Assembly (NCBI GenBank): GCA_003521815.1
Contig: DPHE01000043.1
Span: 26,447-51,197, forward strand
DNA: 24,751 bases
From: Colwellia sp.
GTDB taxonomy: Bacteria > Pseudomonadota > Gammaproteobacteria > Enterobacterales > Alteromonadaceae
Direction of reading: 5' to 3'
Shown here: in pieces, positions 7,716-15,419 of the stretch
How the letters are laid out: each line of letters starts with the position of its first letter
How positions within the stretch are numbered: position 1 is the stretch's first letter
The notes under the pieces: generated by a model
Database searches by the model: none
Seen by the model: only the letters and a program-made list of their open reading frames with translations
Told to the model about the DNA's origin: nothing
Position numbers and translations under genes: made by a program

Positions 7716-7759
7716 GGGTTATCACCCCCCTAAAATTCACTTATAAAGAAGTAAATAAT

Positions 7760-8719
7760 ATGCAAAATCTATCTTCCCAAGGTAAGTTAGCCTTTATCTT
7801 TCCCGGTCAAGGTTCTCAAGCAGTTAGTATGCTTAGTGACTTTGCTCAAAATGACATTGTTCAGCAAACTTTTAAAGAAGCATCAGACGCATTAGGGTAT
7901 GACTTATGGCAGTTAATCGCCCAAGGACCTGCAGAGCAACTTAATCAAACTAATTTTACTCAGCCAGCATTGTTAACGGCAAGTGTTGCTTTATGGCGCG
8001 TTTGGCAAGCTGAATCTGATGTGCTGCCAACCTCTTTTGCGGGTCATAGTTTAGGTGAATATTCAGCGTTGGTTTGTGCTGGAGTATTTTCATTAACCCA
8101 AGGGGTTATATTAGTAGAGAAACGAGGCGAGTACATGCAAGCTTGTGTTCCTGCTGGTGTTGGCGCTATGGCTGCTATTATAGGGTTGGATGACCAAGCG
8201 ATTATTAATGCTTGTGCTGAATCTCAAATGGATGAGGTGGTAGCCGCAGTTAATTTTAATTCACCTGGCCAGGTCGTTATTGCCGGACATAAATCCGCGG
8301 TTGAGCGTGCTGGTATTCGTTGCAAAGAAGCCGGTGCTAAACGCGTATTACCTTTACCTGTTAGTGTTCCTTCTCATTGCGCATTAATGGTAGATGCCGC
8401 TCAAAAATTAGCAGTCGATCTTGAACAAATAACATTTACTAAACCCATTATTAATGTGGTTAACAATGTTGATGTAAGTATGAAAACAAGTAGTAAAGAT
8501 ATTAAAACCGCGTTAATTAAGCAGTTATATAGCCCTGTTCGTTGGAGTGAAACTATTACCGTACTTGGCGAACAAGGGGTAACTCAAATGGTTGAAGTTG
8601 GACCGGGTAAAGTATTACAAGGCTTAGTAAAACGCATTAATAAGGCGATCACGTGTGTTTCATTTAATTCAACTGATACCTTAAATAAAGCAAAAGAGCT
8701 TACACAAACAAGCGAATAA
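7760..8719 (+). CDS. fabD: Malonyl-CoA:ACP transacylase FabD
   Basis: Transfers malonyl from CoA to ACP to supply extender units for fatty-acid synthesis in the cytosol. The 319-aa protein has FIFPGQGSQ near the N-terminus, nucleophile S97 in GHSLGEYSAL, and catalytic H206 in VPSHCALM; E. coli uses S92 and H201. VEVGPGKVLQGLVKRI is at the C-terminus. Length is normal. It lies between plsX and fabG. The 96-base gap to fabG contains an interspersed-repeat-like sequence. Confidence 0.97.
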   Translation: MQNLSSQGKLAFIFPGQGSQAVSMLSDFAQNDIVQQTFKEASDALGYDLWQLIAQGPAEQLNQTNFTQPALLTASVALWRVWQAESDVLPTSFAGHSLGEYSALVCAGVFSLTQGVILVEKRGEYMQACVPAGVGAMAAIIGLDDQAIINACAESQMDEVVAAVNFNSPGQVVIAGHKSAVERAGIRCKEAGAKRVLPLPVSVPSHCALMVDAAQKLAVDLEQITFTKPIINVVNNVDVSMKTSSKDIKTALIKQLYSPVRWSETITVLGEQGVTQMVEVGPGKVLQGLVKRINKAITCVSFNSTDTLNKAKELTQTSE

Positions 8720-8725
8720 TAAGTT

Positions 8726-8788
8726 TATACCCATTATCATTCAAAGTGCACTTTCAAATATGTATCTTGATTGGTAACGGGAATATTT
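8726..8788. repeat. Imperfect palindromic element between fabD and fabG
   Basis: The left end ATACCCATTATCATTC and the right end GATTGGTAACGGGAAT are imperfect inverted repeats (about 12 of 16 positions pair). They surround a perfect 12-bp palindrome AAAGTGCACTTT. The right end shares ATTGGTAACGGG (8770-8781) with a second site at 13949-13960. This looks like a short non-coding interspersed repeat. It leaves room for the fabG ribosome site (AGGAAA before 8816). Confidence 0.5.
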
Positions 8789-8815
8789 AATAATTAAGAA
8801 TAAATAGGAAAAAAT

Positions 8816-9562
8816 ATGTTTTCATTAACAGGAAAAGTTGCATTAGTTACTGGTGCAAGTCGTGGTATTGGTAAAGCTATTGCCACTCAATTACAAGCAC
8901 TTGGCGCGACAGTTATTGGAACTGCAACGTCAGAGCACGGCGCAGCTAAGATTTCAGAATATTTAAACTCAGGTGATACCAAATGCATGGGTTTGGTTTT
9001 AAACGTTACTAATGCTGATTCTATTACAGCTATGTTCGCAGATATTAAAGATGCCCATGGCGCAATTGATATTTTAGTCAATAATGCGGGTATTACACGC
9101 GATAACCTATTTATGCGTATGAAAGATGATGAATGGCAAGATATTATTGATACTAACTTAAGCTCTGTTTTTAAGGTAAGTAAAGCTGCTATTCGACCTA
9201 TGATGAAAAAGCGTAATGGACGCATTATTAATATTGGTTCTGTTGTTGGTACAATGGGGAATGCGGGACAAGTTAATTATGCTACAGCTAAAGCAGGCTT
9301 GTTAGGTTTTACTAAATCACTAGCACGTGAAGTTGCTTCTCGCGGTATTACTGTCAATACAATAGCACCAGGTTTTATTGATACTGATATGACGCAAACG
9401 TTAACAGATGAACAAAAAGAAGGTATTTTTTCACAAGTACCAGCGAACCGTTTAGGTAAACCAGAAGAAATTGCTAGTACAGTTGCCTTTTTAGCATCAG
9501 ATGCAGCCGCCTATATCACGGGTGAAACAATTCATGTTAATGGCGGTATGTATATGGTCTAA
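8816..9562 (+). CDS. fabG: 3-oxoacyl-ACP reductase FabG
   Basis: NADPH-dependent reduction of 3-ketoacyl-ACP, the first reductive step of each fatty-acid cycle. A 248-aa classical short-chain dehydrogenase: cofactor loop TGASRGIG (12-19), LVNNAG, and a catalytic triad S142, Y155, K159 (GSVVG and YATAK). The C-terminal ITGETIHVNGGMYMV is typical of FabG. E. coli equivalents are S138, Y151 and K155. A good AGGAAAA ribosome site precedes the ATG. It sits between fabD and acpP. Confidence 0.97.
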   Translation: MFSLTGKVALVTGASRGIGKAIATQLQALGATVIGTATSEHGAAKISEYLNSGDTKCMGLVLNVTNADSITAMFADIKDAHGAIDILVNNAGITRDNLFMRMKDDEWQDIIDTNLSSVFKVSKAAIRPMMKKRNGRIINIGSVVGTMGNAGQVNYATAKAGLLGFTKSLAREVASRGITVNTIAPGFIDTDMTQTLTDEQKEGIFSQVPANRLGKPEEIASTVAFLASDAAAYITGETIHVNGGMYMV

Positions 9563-9725
9563 GCCCCATTTTTAAAGGGTTTTTATGCTTTTTGTTTGTA
9601 TGGTTTATCACCTTAACAGGTTAGGTAATGTAAAAAAGTAAACTATAGGCTTGCATGAAAAGCTGTTGACGAATACACTACACACAATTTGAAAAAATGC
9701 ACTTTCAGTCAGAAAAGGAAAAATA

Positions 9726-9959
9726 ATGAGTACTATCGAAGAACGCGTAAAAAAAATCACTATTGAGCAATTAGGTGTTAGTGAAGCAGAAGTTAAAATT
9801 AATTCATCTTTTGTTGATGACTTAGGTGCTGATTCATTAGATACAGTAGAACTAGTTATGGCGTTAGAAGAAGAATTTGATACTGAAATTCCTGACGAAG
9901 AAGCTGAAAAAATCACTACAGTACAAGCTGCAGTTGACTACGTTACTGCTAACCAGTAA
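9726..9959 (+). CDS. acpP: Acyl carrier protein
   Basis: A 77-aa acidic helical protein that carries growing acyl chains on 4'-phosphopantetheine attached to S37 in the DSLD motif (GADSLDTVELVMALEEEF). Length and sequence are those of gammaproteobacterial AcpP. A strong ribosome site (AAAAGGAAAAATA) precedes the ATG. A 163-base gap separates it from fabG and an intrinsic terminator follows. That would let ACP be made in excess over its neighbours, as in E. coli. Confidence 0.98.
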   Translation: MSTIEERVKKITIEQLGVSEAEVKINSSFVDDLGADSLDTVELVMALEEEFDTEIPDEEAEKITTVQAAVDYVTANQ

Positions 9960-10000
9960 TCGTAAAGCGCGTTTTAAAAGGCGCACGAATAAAATTTAAA

Positions 10001-10036
10001 AGCGGTGTACTTACTAACTAAGTAACCGCTTTTTTT
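10001..10036 (+). terminator. Intrinsic terminator after acpP
   Basis: AGCGGT (10001-10006) pairs with ACCGCT (10025-10030), and inner ACTTA (10009-10013) pairs with TAAGT (10019-10023). Seven Ts follow from 10030. An A-run precedes the stem. It should stop or attenuate read-through from acpP into fabF. Confidence 0.85.
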
Positions 10037-10070
10037 GTATCTCCTATTTGATTTGTAAAGGTATAAAACG

Positions 10071-11306
10071 ATGAGACGAGTTGTAGTTACCGGCCTTGGT
10101 ATGCTTAGCCCATTAGGCAATTCACCAGAGACAACTTGGGAAAATTTACTACTTGGTAAAAGTGGTATTAGTAATATTGATCATTTTGATACTTCTGAGT
10201 ACACCACTAAGTTTGCCGGTTTGATTAAAAACTTTGATGCACAAGACTATATGGAAAGAAAAGAAGCCAAGAAAATGGATCTTTTTATTCAATACGGTGT
10301 TGCTGCAGGTGTGCAAGCAATTAAAGATTCAGGCATAGAAGTGACTGGTGAAAACTCTCCTCGTATTGGTGTCGCGGTAGGCTCAGGTATTGGTGGTTTA
10401 GGTTTAATTGAACAAAACCATGAAAAAATGCTTAAAGCAGCAAGCCCAAGAAAGTTATCGCCATTTTTTGTTCCTTCTACCATTATTAATATGATTTCAG
10501 GACACTTATCAATTATGTTTGGCTTACAAGGGCCAAATATTGCTATTACTACCGCCTGTACTAGTGGTGTTCATAATATTGGTCATGCTGCGCGTATGAT
10601 TGCATACGGTGATGCTGATGTGATGGTAGCCGGTGGTGCAGAAAAAGCTTCAACTACATTAGGTATGGGTGGTTTCGGTGCAGCCAGAGCGTTATCAAGA
10701 CGTAATGACGACCCACAAGCAGCTTCTCGCCCTTGGGATAAAGACCGCGATGGTTTTGTGCTTGGTGATGGTGCTGGTGTCGTTGTTGTTGAAGAGTATG
10801 AACATGCCAAAGCGCGAGGTGCAAAAATTTACGCTGAATTAGTCGGTTTTGGTATGAGTGGCGATGCTTATCATATGACATCACCACCAGCAGATGGTGC
10901 GGGCGCAGCGCGTGCCATGGTTAATGCATTAAATGATGCGAAAATTGATGCGAGTAAAGTGGGTTATATTAATGCCCACGGCACATCGACATCTGCAGGT
11001 GATATCGCTGAAACCAACGCAGTAAAATCTGTTTTTGGTGATGATGCCTATAAAGTGTTAATGGGATCAACAAAGTCAATGACAGGACACTTGTTAGGTG
11101 CTGCAGGTGCTATTGAAAGTATTTTTAGTATTCAAGCATTGATGCATAACGCTGTGCCACCCACGATTAACTTGGATAATCCTGATGAGGGGTGTGATTT
11201 AGATTATATTGCCGGTACTGCTCGTGATGTGAACCTAGATTATGTGCTGTGTAATTCATTTGGTTTTGGTGGAACTAATGGTTCGCTGATCTTTAAAAAA
11301 GTTTGA
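10071..11306 (+). CDS. fabF: 3-oxoacyl-ACP synthase II FabF
   Basis: Condenses malonyl-ACP with acyl-ACP in fatty-acid elongation; in E. coli FabF also gives temperature control of cis-vaccenate. The 411-aa protein has the thiolase-fold triad C163 (TTACTSG), H303 (NAHGTST) and H340 (TGHLLGAAGA), numbered exactly as in E. coli. The N-terminus MRRVVVTGLGMLSPLG is canonical, with AAGG upstream of the ATG. It is preceded by the acpP terminator and followed by its own. Confidence 0.98.
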   Translation: MRRVVVTGLGMLSPLGNSPETTWENLLLGKSGISNIDHFDTSEYTTKFAGLIKNFDAQDYMERKEAKKMDLFIQYGVAAGVQAIKDSGIEVTGENSPRIGVAVGSGIGGLGLIEQNHEKMLKAASPRKLSPFFVPSTIINMISGHLSIMFGLQGPNIAITTACTSGVHNIGHAARMIAYGDADVMVAGGAEKASTTLGMGGFGAARALSRRNDDPQAASRPWDKDRDGFVLGDGAGVVVVEEYEHAKARGAKIYAELVGFGMSGDAYHMTSPPADGAGAARAMVNALNDAKIDASKVGYINAHGTSTSAGDIAETNAVKSVFGDDAYKVLMGSTKSMTGHLLGAAGAIESIFSIQALMHNAVPPTINLDNPDEGCDLDYIAGTARDVNLDYVLCNSFGFGGTNGSLIFKKV

Positions 11307-11329
11307 TAAAAGCTTGAAATCAATTGATT

Positions 11330-11377
11330 AAGCCTGAATACTTAGCATCTTTGCAAAAGTCTTCAGGCTTTTTATTT
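11330..11377 (+). terminator. Intrinsic terminator after fabF
   Basis: A perfect 9-bp stem AAGCCTGAA (11330-11338) with TTCAGGCTT (11362-11370), followed by a T-rich tail TTTTTATTTT. It lies 24 bases after the fabF stop and separates the fab genes from the pabC-mltG-tmk-holB segment. Confidence 0.8.
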
Positions 11378-11401
11378 TATAGACTGGGTATGACTTAATA
11401 T

Positions 11402-12214
11402 ATGAAATTTTGCTTGGTTAATGGCATACAACAGAATCAAATCGATATTCAAAATCGTGGACTAGCTTATGGCGATGGTTTATTTACCACGGCCAAAATT
11501 ATTGATGGAAAAATTCAACACTTATCATTACATATACAACGTTTGCTTTTAGGGTGTGAAAAGTTAGCTTTATTAGCGCCAAACAAAGTTGAATTAACGA
11601 AGCAATTAAGCCTTGTTGCGAAACAACATGATTTAGCGGTACTCAAAGTCATTATTACGGCTAGCGGTGGAGGTAGAGGTTATGCTCGCTCTACTGAACC
11701 AAAAAATGATCTTATTATTATGGTGCATGATTATCCAAAGCATTATGACGAACTTGCGATTGAAGGGATTATATTAGGGAATAGTAATCAGCAAATGGGT
11801 ATTAACCCTATGCTTAGCGGATTAAAACACCTTAATCGTCTTGAGCAAGTGCTTTTACGCCAAGAACTCACTAACACTAAGGAAGATGATTTAGTTGTCA
11901 CTAATGTTAATGATGAAGTCATCGAAGCGACGAGCGCTAATTTATTCTTTTGGCTTAATGATAAGCTTTGCACACCGGATGTAACAAACAGTGGTGTTAA
12001 TGGCATTATGCGACAAACTATTTTACAAAATTATCCAGGCACCTTAATTAAAAAAGTGACATTATCTGATTTGGCCCGTTCTCCAGCGATGTTTATTTGT
12101 AATTGTGTAATGGGAGTCATGCCTGTTAGAAATTATAATGGTCGAAATTTATCAATCATGTTGTCTCAACGTGTCCGTAATGCGTTAAATCAAAAAGCAA
12201 TCAATACATCATGA
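11402..12214 (+). CDS. pabC: Aminodeoxychorismate lyase PabC
   Basis: PLP enzyme that splits 4-amino-4-deoxychorismate into p-aminobenzoate and pyruvate for folate synthesis. The 270-aa fold-type IV protein shows NRGLAYGDGLFTT near the N-terminus, Schiff-base lysine K142 in SGLKHLNRLEQVL, and EATSANLFF in the cofactor-binding part. The location between fabF and mltG is the standard one. Its TGA overlaps the mltG ATG (ATGA), so the two are probably translationally coupled. Confidence 0.95.
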   Translation: MKFCLVNGIQQNQIDIQNRGLAYGDGLFTTAKIIDGKIQHLSLHIQRLLLGCEKLALLAPNKVELTKQLSLVAKQHDLAVLKVIITASGGGRGYARSTEPKNDLIIMVHDYPKHYDELAIEGIILGNSNQQMGINPMLSGLKHLNRLEQVLLRQELTNTKEDDLVVTNVNDEVIEATSANLFFWLNDKLCTPDVTNSGVNGIMRQTILQNYPGTLIKKVTLSDLARSPAMFICNCVMGVMPVRNYNGRNLSIMLSQRVRNALNQKAINTS

Positions 12215-13236
12215 TTAGTCACCTCAATAAACTAAGTTTGTTCAAGAAAATACTTATGAGTTTATTGTTTGGCTCCTTAGTCATTATTATTATTTTCTTT
12301 ACTTTACTTGAAAAGCAACTCAATAAAAAGTTAACGCTAGAACAAACACGGCTACTGACGATAGAAAAAGGAAGTTCTGTAGGCTCATTTGCCAAGGTAT
12401 TAGTAAATAAAGGCTGGTTAGTTAATCGTTTTTGGTTAAGAAGTTATGCTCGTTTAAATCCGGATAAAGTAAGGATAAAAGCAGGCACTTATCAAATACG
12501 ACCAGACATTACGTTAAGCGCTTTGCTTGAACAGGTTTCTACAGGGAAGGAATACCAATTTAGCGTGACCTTTATTGAAGGCTCAACCTTTAAAGAGTGG
12601 TTAGTAAAGTTACAGCAACAACCTAATTTAACGTATCGTTTATCAACATTTACTGTTGAGGAAATAGCGAAATACTTAAATATTAAACAAACTAATCCCG
12701 AAGGTTGGTTTTTTCCAGAAACTTACGCTTTTACTCAGGGTACGTTAGCGATTGATGTATTAACACGGGCTCATGGTGCTATGCAGCATAAATTAGCACA
12801 ACTATGGCAACAAAGAGCAGAAGGGTTACCTTATAAAAATTCATATCAAGCACTAATCATGGCATCAATTATAGAAAAAGAAACGAGTTACTTAGCCGAA
12901 CAACCCTTAATAGCCTCTGTTTTTATTAATCGATTAGCAAAAAAAATGCGTTTGCAAACCGATCCAACAGTCATTTATGGTTTAGGAGAACGTTACCAAG
13001 GGGATATTACCCGAGCTCATTTACGAGAAAAAACGGCTTACAATACTTATAGAATAAATGGTTTACCACCTACGCCTATTGCTATGCCGGGCATATCGGC
13101 TATCGAAGCCGCATTAAATCCAGTAACGAGCGATTATTACTACTTTGTTAGTCAAGGTGATGGTAAACATGTTTTTAGCAAAACACTCACTGAACACAAT
13201 ATTGCTGTGAAAAAGCTGTTGGCAAGTCAAAGCTAG
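12211..13236 (+). CDS. mltG: Endolytic murein transglycosylase MltG (YceG)
   Basis: Inner-membrane lytic transglycosylase that cleaves nascent peptidoglycan strands and is thought to terminate glycan elongation. The 341-aa protein has one N-terminal membrane segment (about 13-33), a LysM-like subdomain and the YceG catalytic domain. The catalytic glutamate is in MASIIEKETSY (E222). Later conserved blocks LQTDPTVIYGLG, YNTYRINGLPPTPIAMPG and YYYFVSQGDGKHVFS are present. It overlaps pabC by 4 bases and has no ribosome site of its own. Confidence 0.96.
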   Translation: MISHLNKLSLFKKILMSLLFGSLVIIIIFFTLLEKQLNKKLTLEQTRLLTIEKGSSVGSFAKVLVNKGWLVNRFWLRSYARLNPDKVRIKAGTYQIRPDITLSALLEQVSTGKEYQFSVTFIEGSTFKEWLVKLQQQPNLTYRLSTFTVEEIAKYLNIKQTNPEGWFFPETYAFTQGTLAIDVLTRAHGAMQHKLAQLWQQRAEGLPYKNSYQALIMASIIEKETSYLAEQPLIASVFINRLAKKMRLQTDPTVIYGLGERYQGDITRAHLREKTAYNTYRINGLPPTPIAMPGISAIEAALNPVTSDYYYFVSQGDGKHVFSKTLTEHNIAVKKLLASQS

Positions 13237-13288
13237 TAAATATAAAGTAATTGTTTATATTCAATAGATTAGAATAAAGAGAGATAAT

Positions 13289-13918
13289 ATGAAAAAAGGT
13301 TTTATGCTTGTCTTTGATGGTAGCAATGGTGCAGGGAAAACAACGGTTATTAAAGGTGTTGAAAAATACCTAACCTTGAAAGGATTCGATGTTCTGTTGA
13401 CAAGAGAGCCGGGTGGTACGCCTATAGGTGAAAAAATAAGAGAGGTGATTTTAGATCCCTCTACGCCTGAAATGTGTTATATGACTGAGTTAATGTTGTT
13501 TGGGGCAGGGCGCGCACAACACGTCCAAGAAAAAATAATTCCAGCCTTAGCGCAAGGAAAAATTGTTATTTCAGATAGGTTTGATGCGGCAACGTTTAGC
13601 TTCCAACATTTTGCTAGAGGTATAGATTTAGACACCATTATTAAAATAAATGATTTAGCACTCGCAGGTTTTATGCCGGATATGAATATTATTTTAGATT
13701 TAGATCCCCATGAAGGGTTAAAAAGGGTTATAAGCCGAGGTGAAGGACTTGACCGTTTAGAAGATGAAAAGTCTGATTTCTTAGCAAAAGCGAGAGATGG
13801 CTATTTAAAGCAAGCAGAGCAGTCACCTGAAAGATTTGAGATCATTGACGCTGCACAATCAAAAGAAGATGTTTTGTCCGATGTAATTCATATTATTGAT
13901 GCATTACTTGAAAGTTAA
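13289..13918 (+). CDS. tmk: Thymidylate kinase (dTMP kinase), somewhat divergent
   Basis: Phosphorylates dTMP to dTDP. The 209-aa P-loop kinase has G11-T18 (GSNGAGKT), TREPGGTPIGE for the base site, DRF at 96-98, and a LID with basic residues (SRGEGLDRLE, R150 and R156). It differs from the usual enterobacterial pattern: FDGSNGAGKTT replaces IEGLEGAGKTT, and DRFDAATFSFQHFARG replaces the DR(H/Y)-x-S-x-x-AYQG-x-x-RG stretch. Position between mltG and holB and the intact REPGGTP and LID elements support the call. An AGAGAG ribosome site precedes the ATG. Confidence 0.88.
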   Translation: MKKGFMLVFDGSNGAGKTTVIKGVEKYLTLKGFDVLLTREPGGTPIGEKIREVILDPSTPEMCYMTELMLFGAGRAQHVQEKIIPALAQGKIVISDRFDAATFSFQHFARGIDLDTIIKINDLALAGFMPDMNIILDLDPHEGLKRVISRGEGLDRLEDEKSDFLAKARDGYLKQAEQSPERFEIIDAAQSKEDVLSDVIHIIDALLES

Positions 13919-13948
13919 TTATCATAAAATAGCAATAAATGTACTATA

Positions 13949-13964
13949 ATTGGTAACGGGTATA
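13949..13964. repeat. Partial interspersed repeat upstream of holB
   Basis: ATTGGTAACGGGTATA here matches the right end of the element between fabD and fabG (ATTGGTAACGGG plus a near-identical continuation, 8770-8784). The sequence before it (AAATGTACTATA against AAATATGTATCTTG) is also similar. It appears to be a half copy of the same short repeat. Confidence 0.45.
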
Positions 13965-13984
13965 CAAGGAAATACAAACTAAAA

Positions 13985-14962
13985 ATGAAGCCATGGTTAT
14001 CCTCACATCAGCTTATACTTAGCGAGCAATATAGCAACGCTACCTTACCTCACGCTATTTTAATTAGCGGTGTTTCTGGCTCAGGTAAACTTGAATTAGC
14101 ACAATGGTTAGTAGGGTTGTTGAATTGTAAACAGCCAAATCATTTAGTTGAAAGTAAAGAAAGGATCCTGCAAAGCTGTGGCCATTGTAAATCATGCTTA
14201 TTGCTAAGCAGTAATACCTTTCCTGATCATCTTAACCTTGTGGCTCAAAAGAATAGTTTAGGTGTTGATGATGTTCGTTATGCAAATGATTTCTTACAAA
14301 AAACAGCGTATTTAGAGAAATTCAAAACGGTCTTAATTGAAAGCGCCGAAACCATGACACAGCAAGCGATGAACGCTTTACTTAAAACCTTAGAAGAGCC
14401 TAGTGATAATAGTGTTATTATTTTATTAACCAATGATAGTGAAATTTTACTACCAACCATTATTAGTCGTTGTCGAGTGCTGAATATCAGACCCGCCGTT
14501 GGTGAGGCATTAATATCACAATTAAAAGAACAAAATATAAAAGAGGGTGAATTTACTGTTGAATATCCGGCTTTATCAACTGATCCTTTTGTCAATTTAA
14601 CTCAACTTCCTGAGCTAACCAATTCAGCAATTAATGACGCATTTGAAGTCTTTAAAGAATGCTATATACATTATCTTTGTTATCAGCAAGGCGAATCACA
14701 GCTATTACAACATGTGCTTAATAATGAACATGCGCTGCGATGGTTAGAACAAATAACGGTTAATTTACACCGTGAATGCTTCCTTGATATTATTGACAAT
14801 GAACACAAACGAATACTAAATTCAGTGCTGCTTAATAATCTCTATAAAATTATCATTAATGCGTGTAAAGTAATTAAATCTTATAAGCAGGCAAATAAAC
14901 AATTTGTATGTGAACAGCTTATAATGTCAATGAGTGATGTGGTTGAACAAAATTCAAAATGA
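13985..14962 (+). CDS. holB: DNA polymerase III subunit delta'
   Basis: Clamp-loader subunit delta' of the replicative polymerase. The 325-aa protein has a RuvB/AAA-type fold: degenerate P-loop GVSGSGK (29-35, followed by Leu instead of Thr/Ser), a zinc-binding cysteine set C48, C65, C68, C71, NALLKTLEEP (130-139), and the SRC sensor motif (161-163). The C-terminal helical domain is less conserved. The adjacent tmk, pilZ and tatD are its usual neighbours. An AAGGA lies about 14 bases upstream of the ATG, farther than normal, possibly because the repeat fragment lies in the gap. Confidence 0.95.
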   Translation: MKPWLSSHQLILSEQYSNATLPHAILISGVSGSGKLELAQWLVGLLNCKQPNHLVESKERILQSCGHCKSCLLLSSNTFPDHLNLVAQKNSLGVDDVRYANDFLQKTAYLEKFKTVLIESAETMTQQAMNALLKTLEEPSDNSVIILLTNDSEILLPTIISRCRVLNIRPAVGEALISQLKEQNIKEGEFTVEYPALSTDPFVNLTQLPELTNSAINDAFEVFKECYIHYLCYQQGESQLLQHVLNNEHALRWLEQITVNLHRECFLDIIDNEHKRILNSVLLNNLYKIIINACKVIKSYKQANKQFVCEQLIMSMSDVVEQNSK

Positions 14963-15013
14963 AATAAATCGTAATGCTTCAGTTCAGTATAGGTGCATAG
15001 CAGGAGAGTAAGC

Positions 15014-15340
15014 TTGATCCCCATTAATATAGAATTTCAGTCTGAACATGATATATATGTCTCCTATATGCCTTTTTTAAATGAAGGGGGTCTGTTTATT
15101 CGTACTGCGGAGCCTTATGATCTAGGCTCTGAAGTTGAGTTAAATGTTTTACTGCCTGACTCTTTAGAGCCCTCAATAATCAAAGGTGAAATTTGTTGGG
15201 TTACTCCTACAGGATCACAAAATGGAACACCTGCGGGCATCGGTGTTAGTTTTATTGATGATCCTGATAAAATGCGTCATCAAATAGAACAAGCTATTGC
15301 TAGGCAATTAAGTTCACCTGAACCAACATTAACGATGTAA
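15014..15340 (+). CDS. pilZ: PilZ, type IV pilus assembly protein (PilZ domain)
   Basis: A 108-aa single PilZ-domain protein aligning well with the founding Pseudomonas PilZ (YMPFLNEGGLF against YMPFIKHGGLF, YDLGSEVELN, CWVTPTGSQN, PAGIGVSF). That protein is required for type IV pilus function through partners such as PilB and is also encoded after holB. Like it, this protein lacks the RxxxR and (D/N)xSxxG residues that bind cyclic-di-GMP. I chose the TTG at 15014 because CAGGAGAG ends six bases before it. An in-frame GTG at 14993 has no ribosome site and would add seven residues. Confidence 0.88.
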   Translation: MIPINIEFQSEHDIYVSYMPFLNEGGLFIRTAEPYDLGSEVELNVLLPDSLEPSIIKGEICWVTPTGSQNGTPAGIGVSFIDDPDKMRHQIEQAIARQLSSPEPTLTM

Positions 15341-15419
15341 TACCATTAACTATAAAGTGCTATTGTCTCGAATTTTTTATCCTTTATTCTTATTTTAAAT
15401 TTATCTGTGGAGTTTTCTG

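Noticed and set aside
9666..9694. TTGACG upstream of acpP as an acpP promoter
   Set aside because: The -10 position at the right spacing reads TTTGAA, too far from consensus to list, although an independent acpP promoter is likely.
10583..10887. Minus-strand ORFs within fabF
   Set aside because: Antisense frames of a fully conserved FabF; product composition (poly-Thr/Ser, poly-His/Gln) is typical of shadow frames.
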